Of a DNA stretch of 64,000 nt, positions 44,207 through 56,400 are shown in pieces. The DNA is taken from assembly GCA_026168455.1 (NCBI GenBank), contig CM047426.1:50947229-51011228 (forward strand), in the 5' to 3' direction. This DNA comes from Theocolax elegans. Its lineage: Eukaryota; Arthropoda; Insecta; Hymenoptera; Cerocephalidae. The notes beneath the pieces are model-generated. The model had not been told where the DNA came from and did no database searches. It saw only the letters and a list, made by a program, of their open reading frames with translations. The stretch's first letter is position 1; each line of letters starts with the position of its first letter. The position numbers and the translations under genes were made by a program.

Positions 44207-46198
44207 GTGAACATGAATATATGCTACGAAAATGATACGTGGTGGACTGATAAAGGTATCATGCATCATTTTTATCCGTATGGCAAAGATCCTAGTTGCT
44301 TACCTGCCTTAACAAGCATAGGAGGATTGAAACGAGCTACCCCGGATCAAAAAAGAAAATTACAGCAGCTACTAAGTGAGATGATTCCCCCAACACCAAA
44401 AACCCTAGGTGTAACTAACCTAGATTCCCACAAAATCGATGTGCAGGGTGCCGAACCTATTCGTCAACGAAAGCCCTGTTATTCGCCGAAGATATTGCAG
44501 GCTGGATACGAAGAAATCGATAGGATGCTGAAGGAAGGTATTATAGAACCTTCAGAAAGCCCGTGGTGCAGCTGCCCAATATTAGTTCCTAGAAACGGAA
44601 AATACCGCTTTTGTATAGATTTCCGGCAGGTTAACGCTGTTACAAAGAAAATAGCGTACCCTATGCGCAATATGGACGACATTCTCAACCAGCTGAGAGA
44701 AAGCCGTTACATTAGTAAGCTTGATTTATCGCAAGCTTACAACCAAGTTCCTCTAGCACCAGAAAGCCGCGAAATTACAGCATTTTCACTTCCCGGTAAA
44801 GGATTATTTCAATTTACCCGAGTCCCCTGTGGCCTATCGAATGCACCTGCATTTTTCCAGAAAATAATGGCCAAGCTCATAAAGCCAGAATGGGAGTCAA
44901 ATGTATTCGCATATCTGGACGACACTATTATTACAGCCAAAACCTTTGAGGAACACCTAAAATTGTTAAGAATAGTACTAACCGCCCTCAAGAAGGTAAA
45001 TCTGCAAATTAACAGAGAAAAATCCGAATTCTGTTGCGCGGAAGTAACTTATCTAGGATATATTGTTAATGAAGACGGCCTCAAAACAAATATAGATAAG
45101 ATATGACCGTTACTAAACTATCTAGTCTCAACCAATTTAAAGCAACTAAGACGTTTAACTGGCTTAATTGGTTGGTATTCAAGGTTCATTGATAAATTAG
45201 CCGAATATAGAGCACCACAAAATTATTTAACACGAAAAGATGTCAGATGGCAATGGCATCAAGAGCAGCAGGATGCGTTCGAGAAAATGAAGCTAGCACT
45301 TACCCAAACCTTTGTTTTAGCCCGTCCCGATTTTTCCTTCCCTTTCACCCTCCAAACCGATGCTAGTGACTATGCTATAGCCGGAGTGTTTACTCAAGAA
45401 GTTGATGGTGAAGAACAACCTATATATTACGTCAGCCGTACAGTTAGTAAAGCGGAATGTAATTATACGGTTACAGAGAAGGAATGTTTAGTCGCCTTGT
45501 GGTCTATCGAAAGACTCAAAGGTTACCTTCAAGGCAAAGAGCTTTCCGTGTTAACAGATCACCATAGCCTTCTCTGGCTTCAAAATATCAAGGATCCGAC
45601 AAGCAGATTGGCTCGATCAAATACAATCCGGCAAAATTATAAAATTAAGTTTGTGCACAGAAAAGGAGCGTATCATGAAGTACCTGCCGCACTCTCGAGA
45701 GCATACGAAGATACAGTATTAACAGCTACAGCCACAATTAATACCAGCGATCCTTGGTACCAAATGAAAATCCAAGCAGTAATAAAATCTCCCCAAAAAT
45801 ACCCTGACTTGTGTATAAAAGACAACCTTTTATACGCACACCGACCCAAACCCCTCGTAAACCCATTAGTCCCCGACCTAGATGCTTGGAAGCTAATTCT
45901 GCCACCAGCCGATAGAGAGAAAGCTCTCTATGAAGCGCATTACACCCCACAAGCAGGTCATTTGGGAAATGACAAAACGTATGCAAGGCTAGCTACCTAC
46001 TACTACTGGCCAGGTATATACTATGACACTTGCAATTATGTTAAAGCTTGTCAAGAGTGTCAAGCCCATAAAAGTAAACAGCAGACCCTAAGTAGTAATC
46101 GACAGAAATATAGATGGGCCTTGGATAGTAGTGACAGTAGACATAATAGGTCCGAAACCACTGTCAAAGCAAGGTTTCAAATACATAATTGTCTTTGA
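44207..46198 (+). pseudogene. Reverse transcriptase and RNase H (element 3)
   Basis: One frame, broken only by TGA at 45104-45106 where an Arg codon (CGA) is expected before PLLNY. RT motifs: RFCIDFRQVN, SKLDLSQAYNQVPL, FTRVPCGLSNAPAFFQ and the catalytic YLDDTIITA (YLDD, a permitted variant). RNase H follows with QTDASDYA, TEKECLVALW and TDHHSLLW; the usual PDALSR reads PAALSR, so one acidic residue is lost. The integrase HHCC domain begins with HYTPQAGHLG and CQECQ. Copying function is lost. Confidence 0.8.
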
Positions 46199-46946
46199 AG
46201 ATTTATTTACCCGTTATGTTAAGATAAAAGCGTTAAGACGAACCGACGCAAAACGTGTACTCCAGCGTTTGATGAATGTCATTAACAGATGGGGTTGTCC
46301 CAAATATCTAATTTTGGACAATGGGACAGAACTGACGAATCGCCAGGTTGCAGAGAAATTACAACAGTACGGCATAATACAGTCATTAATTCCACCCTAA
46401 TTTGCACAGGCATATCCTATAGAAAGGGTAAATAGGAATTTAAAAGCGATGATAAACAGCTTCATTGACGAAGGTCATAGCGAGTGGGATCGACACTTAG
46501 GAGAGTTCTCTTTCGCTCTCAATATTGTAGTCCACTCTACAACTAAATACAGCCCAGCATTCTTAAATTTTGGCAGAAACCCTATCCCAACAGCCCTTAT
46601 ACGAAAGCACCTAGAGTCCTCAGACCCCCCTCCAGCACCAAATACAGCAGCATGGATCGAAAGATTACATAGACTTCCAGCAATATATGATCTTGTTAGA
46701 AGACATATAGACACGGCAGTAGCTAGACAAGCTAGACACTACAATAAAGGACGTAGACTAGTACAATACCAAGTTGGCGATCGAGTTTGTCGACGCAATA
46801 GGGTATTGTCGGCAAAAGATAATCATTTTGCAGCAAAAATGGCACCAATTAACATAGGCCCAGCAAAAGTAGTAGAAGTAGTTTCAGCAAATTATTCCCG
46901 TCCCGATAGATTACTTGTTATGGGCTTCATCTGGCGGTGTAAGTGA
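46131..46946 (+). pseudogene. Integrase core and C-terminus (element 3)
   Basis: A shift from the RT frame near 46130 leads into the integrase core: TVDIIGPKPL, LILDNGTEL, then TAA at 46398-46400 where a Tyr codon is expected, and IERVNRNL after it. The C-terminal region (GDRVCRRNRVL) ends at 46946. The DDE triad is present, but the frame lesions inactivate it. Confidence 0.75.
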
Positions 46947-47162
46947 AAAATTACAGCCGTGACGAAGTAAGGGTGCTGTCATTCGGCATTGTAGCGAGAG
47001 CTTCTTTTCTTGCAAAACAATCGGATAAAAGCCATGCGGCTTGAATTAGGGCGTTTGCAAGTATCTACAAAAAAACAAGGCCCAAGGGCTAAAAAGTAAC
47101 AGTATCAAGATTTAAAACAGAACGTGGCGAACGCGCGCATGCAATACTCACATGGCAAGAAG

Positions 47163-49850
47163 AGAGATTGATCGATTGAATGATTTACCTTTATTGGGCC
47201 TTTGGGATTGAAATCCCGTAGGCACTTACAATGATGTTACATGGAATTTGATTTTTAAGTTACATTTTGATTTACAATTTTACAATCTTTGATAAAACAT
47301 TTACTTAAGATTATTCAACGTGATTTCTAACTTTCTCGATAAAAACTGTTTGTGCAGTAACATGATAATAAATTAAAATAACAATATAAAATTAAAAATA
47401 AAAATAATAAAAATAATAATAATATTTACATATAATGAAATAAATAAATAAATAACAAACATATCGCTTACAATTTCTGAGGGACTTGCGGTGCTGTTAA
47501 ACCCTCATTTAGTATTCTCGTGGACCAGGCAGTTTTGTCGAGTCCAAACAGGTACTAAAATAATGAGTTTTTGAAATGAATGATTGATGATTTGTCGAAT
47601 GTACAGAGTGGAAATTCGTTTATGATCTTAGATGAAGTAATGATAAAGGATTTATTAAGTGCCTCTGTACGAGGAGGAAGATAATGAAGCGATTTTGATG
47701 AGTGACGAGAGGAAGTACGAGGGTTATGATGGGGGGTGTTAAGTTTGATGAAATGACTTGCCAGATAGATGGGAGAGTTATGAGTAATGATACTGTATGC
47801 AAGGGAACAAGTGCTTCAACCAGTTTTTTTCTTAGCCCTCGTGACAACGTCTTTCTATAGTAACGCAATGAGTGTTAAACCCTATGTACGCGATACGATA
47901 TCGACAGCACTTGCTTTGTCCAATCGAGAGTGGGAGAGATCGTGACCCCAAGCGATTTAACTTCATTTTCGTAATTCAGAAAGTCCGTACCCAGCTTAAC
48001 CTTCGAGGCAGTGTTCAGGTCAATACGCGATAAAAAGGCCTGGCTACCTAGAATCATAAACTTCTTTTTCCGACATTTAGTTTAAGTCCGTTTGTGCATG
48101 CTCATAAGGCTATTGCGTTAGTATCTTGAGTTACACGTTGTATCCCTACTTCGAATTGTGACGGAAAAAACGAATGATAGACCTGGGCATCATCGGCAAA
48201 TAGCATATAATTGCTATGTGTAAGAACTTTCGGCAGATTGTTAATAAATATTGAGAAAAGTACTGGACCTAGAACACTGCCCTGAGGTACCCCCTACATT
48301 GATCTCGAGCCAGTCTGACAGCTCTCTAGTTTCACTCTCCACGGCATGCATGCGTCCCACAAGATATCGATAAAACCAGGTCAGTACAGTATTGGAGCAA
48401 CCAATTTCACTCAGCTTTTGGATTAGTTTATCGTGAGGGACAGTGTCAAAGGCTTTGGAGAAGTCGAACAGGAGTAGGATCGTGATCTTTCTGGCGTCTA
48501 CGGCTCTCCTAACATTATCTAGAACACCCAGGAGTGCCGTCTTGGTACTGCGTCCCTTACAAAATCCTGCTTGTCTATCAATAAGAATATGATTTTCCTC
48601 CAGGTATTTAGAAAGCTGGTTGTGTAAAAGTCTCTCCAAGATCTTTGAGAGCTCACGAAGCTTAGCAATCGGCCTTGTATCAGAACACGATTCAATCCTG
48701 CCCAACTTCGCCAATGGAAACAGCAGTACTTTTTTCCAGCATTCGGGAAAATATCCAGCTGAGAGCATATCATTGAATAGATCGACCAGGTGCAGTGTCA
48801 ATTAAGGCTCCAACAACTTTAGCATTTCCACAGATATGCCATCAATCCCCACTGCCCTTGAGGACGCTCCCTGGATTGCGCATTGCACTCCTTTTGCGGT
48901 TATGGTGGAGAAATAAAAAGATGAAGACGAAGGTGACATAGGACATGAATTACACGATATGGACGAAAATACTTGAAGAGAGAGTGGTTGGACATGATTC
49001 GAGACAGATGCATAATGAATATTTAATTGATGAGACGTGAAAAATTTAAGCGATGTTGGATTTGTCTTTAAGCTGAGGCCCGTGTTTTTGAGATATATCC
49101 AGGATTTCTTAGGATCATTTGTACTATTAAGTTTCTTAGCCAAGAAGTGGAATTTTCTCGAGTTAATAGCATTAGAAACATGAATTCGAAGACCTTTATA
49201 TGTGTTGTTATCATCAATCGAGCCTGTCATTCGAAATTTGCTAAAAGCTGCATTTCTGTCTTTGATGTTTACTTTAATATCCTGAGAGATCCATGGCTCA
49301 TGATTGGCTTTAATGGAATGAAGTTTTAGAGGTGCTAACATGTCGAATGTAGAAAAGATTGATATACATATACATGATAATGAGGATGAAATAGCGATAT
49401 GAATGGTATTTGTTGATTGTGCTAGATGTGAGTGCGGGCTAAATAAATAATTATTTAAAAGTATATCCGTAGAAACAGACTGGTCAGGCCTAGGTTGGGT
49501 GGAGGATGGTGATGAAGAAAAAGAGGTGAAAAATGAATTGAATATGGTTGCAAGGTTATAGAGATAGATGTCTCCCAAGTTTCGTCTCCTAAATTTCTTC
49601 ACGACTGTCTGCGTGATAGCAACCTGGAGAGTAATATTTATAGCATCATGACCTGTTGCAAAGGGAGCTGTCGTATTAGCATACTCATAATCAGGTATAG
49701 GTTCACGAATAAGGAAGAGATTCATCCACGTATGAGATGGCCCGCCCGATGTCACTGCGTGATGTGTCGGCTCTGACTGAATAAGTGTAAGTCCCAACTG
49801 AATAAGATTGAATAAGAGAGAGGGAGAGAGAGAGGGAGAGAGAGAGCCGG
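47163..49850 (-). mobile_element. Minus-strand LINE A (Jockey/CR1-type), 5'-truncated
   Basis: The 3' end on the minus strand is ...GGCCCAATAAAGG then ATTCAATCGATCAATCTC, a short tandem tail; the same type of end occurs in LINE B. It contains endonuclease C-terminal sequence (49850 to about 49600), a connecting region, and RT. Several stops and frame changes. The mix of FDFSKAFDTVPHDKL RT sequence and tandem 3' tail suggests the Jockey superfamily (CR1/L2-like); the clade is not settled. Confidence 0.75.
47620..48801 (-). pseudogene. LINE A reverse transcriptase, broken
   Basis: RT from 48801 down: DLFNDMLSAGYFPECWK, SDTRPIAKLRELSKILE, RQAGFCKGRSTKTALL and LLFDFSKAFDTVPH. The frame fails before the GVPQGSVLGP block (read here as VGGTSGQCSRSS), and pieces continue in other frames at 47875-48057 (LGSQAFLSRIDL) and 47620-47868. 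The catalytic FADD region lies in 48180-48240, outside the main frame (AIICYLPMMPRS-like). Inactive. Confidence 0.7.
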
Positions 49851-50202
49851 AAATATATCTTACACAAGTATTTACTAATCGCTGGAGTTTGATATTAAGA
49901 TAGTGTAGCAAATCATCGTATACAATATTCACATAATCAAAGTGAGGCAGTATTAAGGCAGTGACTAACATCTTTCTAACAGGATGAGAAAATAAGTTAT
50001 CCTTGATTCTCAGTTTGTGGAGAGTACTATGCACTTGAGAAGTCACATTTAATACATGGGATTTCCACTGCAAATTTTCATCAATTACAAGTCGAAGATT
50101 ACGTACGGAACGAACCAGCTCGATTTTGTGGCAATGAATAATGATTGGAGGTAGCTGATCTCGATTTACAAGCCTGAGTTGCTGGGGTGAACCAATTAAC
50201 AT
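48802..50202 (-). pseudogene. Chimeric LINE frame: RT C-terminus joined to endonuclease C-terminus and RT linker
   Basis: One open frame of 466 codons. Its first 115 residues (MLIGSPQQLRLVN ... RLVNTCVRYISG) are the region after the RT of a LINE. Then, at a (GA)n tract (49802-49848), it passes into the end of an endonuclease domain (SEPTHHAVTSGGPSHTWMN) and the linker before RT (NHEPWISQDIKVNIK). The order is reversed with respect to a normal ORF2, so two element fragments are joined. Continuing frame is chance or recombination at the simple repeat. It is not a real gene. Confidence 0.65.
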
Positions 50203-50700
50203 AGCTTTAGTTTTGCTATAATTTAGATCTAAGCCATATGAGAGAGATTGATTGATTGATAGAAATTTATTAGGCTACGGGGGCCAGCCCCCAAAGTAGC
50301 ACATATTACATTGATAATAATTACATTTCTCAGTCTTATAAGTATACATTTGCTGAATTAAATTACATAAACGCAACCAATGGAACACTAGATCACAGGT
50401 AATATTCTGAATATAAATATAAATTAATTACAAATTAAAATCAAGAATCATAAAAGATAAGAATTGATCAATAACATAAAATCATAAAATCATAAAAAAA
50501 CAAAACAAAGTATAATAGTATTTACATAACTTAGTTAGTATAGCTCTAGATACATAGACATAACGCATAACTTAACATATGGATGCGTACTTAAAAATAG
50601 CGTAATTGCACTAGCCACGGCGATACACGAAACAAAAGATACAATATAATAAGATTCATTAGAATCAGAGCCGCGGCCACCAGGGCTACACATGCGGGGT

Positions 50701-52935
50701 TCACCATGACGGGACCTCAAACAGGGTAATACCCTCTTCCTCCACACGCCTACTCCACGCCTGTCGGTCAAGCCCGGTAAGGTAATCACGCAGACGATGT
50801 TGAAACGAATGAAAGCGATCAAGGTCTAAGACTAGGTTGGGAAAGTTGTTTAGGAGTCTGGAAGCAGTGATAGTGAAGGACCGATTCAGCGCCTCAGTCC
50901 TGGGTGGATGATAGGTAAGAGGCCGCCGCTGCAAACGAGAAGAAACACGGACATTTGGGCGAGAGTCAGTCTGTATGAAATGGTTACATAGATATAACGG
51001 AGATGAAGTTGAGAGGATTTTAAATGCCAGTGAGCCAATGAGATAAAGCCTCCTGTGCCCAACCGACAGCCAACCCATTTCCAACCGATAGGACGTGACA
51101 TGCGCCCGTCTGGTAATATTACCCCAGACGAAGCGCACACACGCATTAGCCAATCTTTGAAGCTTTAATTCTCGCGTCTGGTCAACGTCATTGTAAACCG
51201 CACACGCATAGTCCAGGTAAGGCCAGATCAAGCTCTCGACCAGCGCTTATAGAATCTGAGGGAGTGCAGCACACCATGTACACTCTGCGAGATCGATTGC
51301 ATGTGTTTAACCCATTCCAAAGACGGCGTAATCCACACCCCCAAACATTTAACGACACTCTCATACTGTAATGGCTCATCATTCACACACACCCTCTGAA
51401 TGTCTCCAAGATCGAATCTAGAGATATATTGTTGACTACCCAGCAGAATAACCTTCGTCTTGGAGACATTCAGTTTCAGACCATTCAAAGCCGCCCAGTC
51501 CGCAACCGGCCCCGCATCCCGCGTCATCCTTTCCACAGCCAAACTGAACTCCGCAGGGGGAAAAGAATAATATAGCTGTGTATCATCCGCAAAAATCATG
51601 TATTTCGAGTACTCCAAGACCGCAGGCAGGTCATTTATAAAAATTAAAAACAAGAGGGGTCCTAGAACACTACCCTGAGGGACGCCTGCATGAACAGCGG
51701 ACCATCCAGACCGGTCGCCCCCATCACCCTCAACAGCCTGCGTGCGGCTCCGTAAGTACGTGTAGAACCAACTAATAACCAGATCAGAGCAATCGACCGC
51801 TCGAAGCTTATGGAGGAGAGCACCGTGAGGGACCGTATCAAAAACTTTTGAGAAGTCGAATAGGACTAGCAGCGTCACCATATGCTGATCGATGCCCCTA
51901 CGGACATCCTCCACTACTCCGAGCAATGCCGATTGCGTACTATGTCCCCTGCGGAAACCAGCCTGCCTGCAAGAAAGGAGATCGTTTGTTTCCAAGTATC
52001 GCAAAAGCTGTCCATGTACTATCCGTTCAAGCAACTTCGAGCCGAGCTATAGGTCTAGTATCAGTAATACTGCTGCACACACTAGACTTAGCCAGTGGGT
52101 ACAGCAGCGCTCTCTTCCATAGCGAGGGAAAACAGCCCGTCTGAAGCGAGGCATCGAAGATGTCCGCCAAGTGACCCAATAAAGACGAGCTCGCGAGCAT
52201 AAGCATCGGAACGGAGATTCCATCAACACCCGTCGCCCGCGAGGTCACCCCGCCCAACGCCTCACCGACACTGGTGACAGTGACACGTTCGAAATTAAAA
52301 CAATTTAAAGTAGTTACTGGGGCAAAAACCAAAACATCCGTGAGCACATGGCGCGAAACCGGGTCAGATTGACACGAGATAGCAGCATAGTGCGCGTTTA
52401 ATTCGTCCAGAGGGAATAGCGCAGAAGGTGAAGGCCTCGAGTGCCTCGAAACGCCATAGCTCTTCAAGATACGCCACTTTAATTTGGCATCAACGGCCGC
52501 GTTTAACTCGCGATTTATGAAGTCAAATTTAGCCCACTCTAAGGCATACGAGGCCTCACCACGCAGGCGGCGATAGCGGGCAAAATCATTTGGATCATTG
52601 CTGCGCTTGGCGGTTCGGTACGCTCGCTTCCTCTCCTTAATCAAGCGATTAACATTAGGTGTGATCCAGGGTTTACGCTTGTTGCCCGTGGTACGTAACC
52701 TAGCCGGCGCCAGCTGGTCATACGCGCGAACGATGGCGTTGCTCAAACCTCGCACCGCAGAGTCAACAGTCAACTCGTCGCCATGAATTTGGGCACGATC
52801 ATTGGACATGGTAGGAGAGCCTAAATCCGATTCGGCGTGCAAGGTTGCGGTACGATCCGTAAGAGCAAGTTCAGGGTTAAAGCTGAAGGCCCGAGCGAAA
52901 CATTCGCCGTTAATCCCGCCCAACCTACGCGACAT
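50701..52935 (-). pseudogene. LINE B ORF2: linker, RT and C-terminus
   Basis: From 52935 down: linker (KPWITPNVNRLIKERKRAYR), RT start (SVPMLMLASSSLL, CFPSLWKRALLYPLAK), then in the next frame (52034-51228) RQAGFRRGHSTQSALLG, LFDFSKVFDTVPHG, GVPQGSVLGPLLFLIFINDL and the catalytic FADDTQLYYSF; then the C-terminal part (51231-50701; MIWPYLDYACAVYND). Overlaps of neighbouring frames show two single frameshifts (near 52030 and 51230). All core RT motifs are present; the frame breaks inactivate it. Confidence 0.8.
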
Positions 52936-53575
52936 ACCTACTCGGCTGACGCCTCGGCCTCTCTAAATTTAAGTTAATCATAATGGCATCGTACCCTGAA
53001 TCGGCCAAAAACGGTACATCGGACTTGGAAAAGTTAAAGTTAAGCATGCTATCGCGTAAAATAAAAATATCGAGCCACGTATGCAAAATATAGTCAACGC
53101 ATTGTGCATGATGCGTAGGTTCTGATGGGATTAACAGTAGATTAAGTTCGTTTAAGCACGAGAACATAAAGTCAACAGCGGCGCACGGCCGATTAAAATT
53201 GATATTAAAGTCACCCGTGATAACTATATGTTCTCAGGTGGCGCCCGGGCGCCTATACACTACACAAACTAGGACTTTGAACAGACTGTACGAGACATCC
53301 AACATGAGAAACTCTGGCGAATTATTGAAAATCGGGTCCGATTGACCCACAACCTTGATTTTATATATATTTCTGACATAAGCACCCTTCCCCCTCCTTC
53401 CCGATACGATCGTTCCTAAACAAGTTATAATGTTGCAGCTGAATAATTTCAGTTGCATCAAGTGGAGTGAGGAAGGTTTCAGAAATGGCTATGACATCAT
53501 AAGCGCGCGGGTATACCAGAGTTTCCAACGCCGCAAAATGTGGTTTAATTCTGTTAATATTTACGTGGAAAGTAC
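52925..53575 (-). pseudogene. LINE B ORF2: endonuclease, broken
   Basis: Pieces of the apurinic endonuclease in three frames: the N-terminal part (about 53570-53440: YDVIAISETFL with the catalytic Glu), a middle part (53461-53234: NSPEFLMLDVSYSLFKVLVCVVYRRPGA), and GDFN (near 53215), followed by SEPTHHAQ (53167-52925). The domain nicks target DNA. Two frameshifts and one stop are needed to read across it. Confidence 0.7.
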
Positions 53576-54426
53576 TAAACAGATTTTAATACAGACGTGC
53601 CCGAGGGGCCATCGCGATTATTACTTGTACTGATAAATGGCTCAAATTTACTAAAATCGGTATTAGTGTCCACTGGGATAAGCTGGCTATCTCTACTCGC
53701 TCTTATGAAAACCTGCAAATTGCGCACTACCGGCCTAGCGTCGTGCAAGCGATTTGTTTCGCGGAGGGCTCGGGACCAAATTGCGTGGACCGGTTTAGGC
53801 CAAATAGGTCTGATATACAGACTAGCGGTACCTCCCGCGCCAATAATTCTCTGGGCATGTTGGCCGCTCAACCTCCCGCTACGCGCCATAATGGTATCGC
53901 GAATGTCCGCTGATATTACCGTAAAAACTATACCACGAGTTTTGTTGGACGAAGAGCTTCGCGTTTCAGCCGTGTTGTCAAGAGAGTCCGTCCCTGCAAC
54001 ATTTGACGTCCCGTCACTCGCAGAATGACCCGACACGGACCGAGCGCGGCGCCGCGGCTCCCACTTACGCGTATCTGTGACCTGGTTAAATATCAGGCGC
54101 AGCCCTAACGCTCCAAGCAAAAGTTTGACGATGTCGTCGTCACCATGCGAGACCGCGTCTGGAACACCAAGCAGTAAAATTTCGCAGGGATCCGACTGAA
54201 AGCGCGAACCCGGTGTCAATTCCGAGACCATCTGAGGATTACTCGCTGATATCATACTCGCGCGCACCTCGTCAGAGAGAGAGAGAGAAAGAGAGGAAGG
54301 AAGCCATCTCGACACCTCCCATAGAGCTATACAACCGAACAATTTCTTCGAACCACGTATCAGATCAACCGGTGCATGCAAGTGGTTAGAAACCCTCGCC
54401 CTGTCTCTCTCACACGTGTGCATCAA
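53575..54426 (-). pseudogene. LINE B ORF1-like protein (283 aa)
   Basis: A long minus-strand frame directly upstream of the endonuclease. The middle (about residues 90-115) has ILLLGVPDAVSHGDDDIVKLL, and the C-terminal half (about 165-250) reads like the RRM/CTD-type region of LINE ORF1 proteins (FTVISADIRDTIMARSGRLSG). A zinc knuckle is not seen. The start at 54426 may be inside upstream DNA. Likely RNA-binding chaperone of the LINE; moderate confidence. Confidence 0.55.
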
Positions 54427-54539
54427 CTTAACGCGCCAGAGTGCTTATCACTTTGGTACCTTGATAATCGCAATTCGTGAAGCCAGGTAACTTGTATCTG
54501 TCGAACTCTCCGCCTTCCCCGAGTGGGCCTCGGACGTAT

Positions 54540-54768
54540 GTATTTTTTCACACAGAGAAAATGTGTACAAAGGTATGTACACAGTTGTAGACAGATTGGA
54601 CGACTTTGCACAAAGCTTGAAGATAGCTTTAGCCGACGGGCAACCGCGACGGGACGATCAGCTGTCTGGTAACACAGCTGATCATAATAACGCGATAATC
54701 CTGTGCATTGAGTATATGCACAGGACAAATTAAACCTTGTTGTATATTTAACGTCCAACTCTGTTGCA
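54540..54768 (+). repeat. 3' end of an LTR related to the solo LTR at 62418
   Basis: AAAATGTGTACAAAGGTATG, the GATCAGCTGT-CTGGTAAC-ACAGCTGATC hairpin (54656-54683), CCTGTGCAT-TGAGTAT-ATGCACAGG (54700-54724) and a final CTGTTGCA (54761-54768) align in order with 63320-63548. The rest of the LTR is cut off on the side of LINE B. From 54769 to 55726 I see no gene, only AT-rich DNA. Confidence 0.65.
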
Positions 54769-55726
54769 ATATTTAATATTTTACTATTATAATCTACTAA
54801 TTCGGAAAATAATTGATTTTAGATCTATTGATTCGCTTATGTTCTTGTAGAGAATTTTCGTTTAAAAAGATTTATTTTTTAAAATTTTAAATTTGGCAGA
54901 TGATATTCATTTTTGTTTCAAAAAACTAGTCATTTATTTACAATCAATGTACTACATTACCATTGGACAGTGGTACGAAAAATTAATATTCTATAATCCC
55001 CTATAGGGCAGAAATAATTTTCCATAAACTCTCATAGACAAAAAAGAAAATAAATTAATTTGATATAAGACGCTATAGGCCAAAAATAAAAAAAAATAAT
55101 TACATATACTCCGCGTCTCTTATTTATCAACTCCACGAATTTTTTCGATCTGCGATATTTACTTTTCGTCCTTCCCCCTATCCGGCTCTTCGCCCATGCA
55201 CATACGATGGATGTATATAGCAACCGCTACGTTTGAATTATCATGCCTAAGTACACATAAGGTTAGTTATCGAATCTACGTTTTTTATTCCGTCTGCGAT
55301 ATTCGACAAATAAGAAAATGATTTTTATATTCATATTTCACGTCACCAAAATTCCCCTATAAATAAGAAACATATATTCGAGCAATACTTAAAACGTGTG
55401 TGACACCAGACACCAGATACTGAACGCCGGAGAAAGGATAGACTTAATTATAATATAGAGTAAAAGATGAACCTGTAGAAGATATACATAGATATATACA
55501 GATGTGGATATAAAACAGAGTAGAAGATGTAGAAAATAACTATACATTATTATGCATGATTATTATTATTAATTACAAGAATCATTAACATTGTCTGCAA
55601 GATAAAAGATATTGTGACCTTATTCAAAATAGAACTATATTTGTTTTATCATATAAATTTTATTGTTTAATCAATGTACAAAAATGTACGTATAAACATA
55701 ATGTTAACACAGTGATTCACGTAATA

Positions 55727-56122
55727 TTATTCTTTAAGATTTTTAAGAAATCTTAATGATGTAGGTATTCCAAAACCAATAGTTGGTTCTGGTTCTGTGG
55801 GTTTTTCATTTTCTGTAGCTATTTGATACATCTTTATACCGTATTTATTATACTTTAAATCCATTTTTGGTTTTTCAACAATTGGTACTCCATTAGCTCT
55901 ATTGTAATGTATAATAAATTCTTCAAGAAGCGGAGGAAATTCCATTTTATTAGGTAAAATTCTTATAGGTCGCAGAGTAGTACTTTGACAATAAGTACTT
56001 TCTTCATACTTGTGAATCAGTAAATAATCTGTTTTATATGTAGAAGATTCCATTTGCACAAATGTTTTTTCTTTTATCCCACGAAATATTTTCTCTACTA
56101 ATGCAATAACCTTTCGTCGTTC
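55727..56122 (-). CDS. Possible terminal exon of a host gene, unrecognised
   Basis: On the minus strand a splice acceptor (CGTTTTTAG) precedes 56122, and the frame opens directly with ERRKVIALVEKIFRGIKEKTFVQ, continuing through M at 56059 to a stop at 55727, 131 codons in all. The composition is that of a real soluble protein, unlike the AT-translated frames nearby (PPLLEEFIIHYNRANG, PIVEKPKMDLKYNKYG). It joins in phase 0 to a candidate exon at 56297-56400. I cannot name the protein. It is the best candidate for a host gene here. Confidence 0.45.
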   Translation of the reverse strand, partial: ERRKVIALVEKIFRGIKEKTFVQMESSTYKTDYLLIHKYEESTYCQSTTLRPIRILPNKMEFPPLLEEFIIHYNRANGVPIVEKPKMDLKYNKYGIKMYQIATENEKPTEPEPTIGFGIPTSLRFLKNLKE

Positions 56123-56296
56123 CTAAAAACGATTATATAATTTAATAAATATTATTATTCACTTCTCTAAACGCAATTTCAAACTATGTATTTAAAAAGA
56201 AATGTGTTTTTTAAATACACTTTCGATCATTAAATTTTGCTCGAAATGGTTTTCGATTGTATTACATTGATAAATATTATAATTTAAGAAGAATAC

Positions 56297-56400
56297 TTTT
56301 GAAGTTAAATTTAAAGAACTTTGTAAATAAAAACAAAGCTCTCTTTCAAAAACAGTGTCAATTAAGAGGTATTCATTTCTTGCGAACATTTCAAGCAAAA
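56297..56400 (-). CDS. Possible upstream exon of the same host gene
   Basis: Acceptor GGGTTAG precedes 56400; donor AAAA|GTATTC follows 56297. The exon reads LLEMFARNEYLLIDTVFE and on to LNLTSK, and its phase-0 donor matches the phase-0 acceptor at 56122, giving a 174-base intron (56123-56296). Exons further upstream (above 56403) are not identified. Between 56401 and 57022 nothing else is supported. Confidence 0.35.

Larger units (their letters stand above)
40577..47160 (+). mobile_element. Ty3/Gypsy retrotransposon, decayed (element 3)
   Basis: Gag remnants, protease, RT, RNase H and integrase in normal order, all on plus strand. It carries a 476-bp-offset tandem duplication in gag, a 1.3-kb insert between protease and RT, several stops (TGA 45104, TAA 46398) and a frame change near 46130. 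The 3' LTR is lost where a minus-strand LINE begins at about 47163. The Pol is related to element 1. Confidence 0.85.
50240..54430 (-). mobile_element. Minus-strand LINE B (Jockey/CR1-type)
   Basis: It runs from an ORF1-like frame (54426) through endonuclease and RT to a 3' end ...CCTAATAAATTTCTATCAATCAATCAATC (positions 50240-50275). It is more complete than LINE A and belongs to the same family. ORF2 is spread over several frames. Its 3' tail abuts the partial RT of the chimeric frame. Confidence 0.8.

Noticed and set aside
54800..54830. TTTAGATCT near 54820 and near 50223
   Set aside because: No closing GC pairs and no pairing stem; chance match to the loop.
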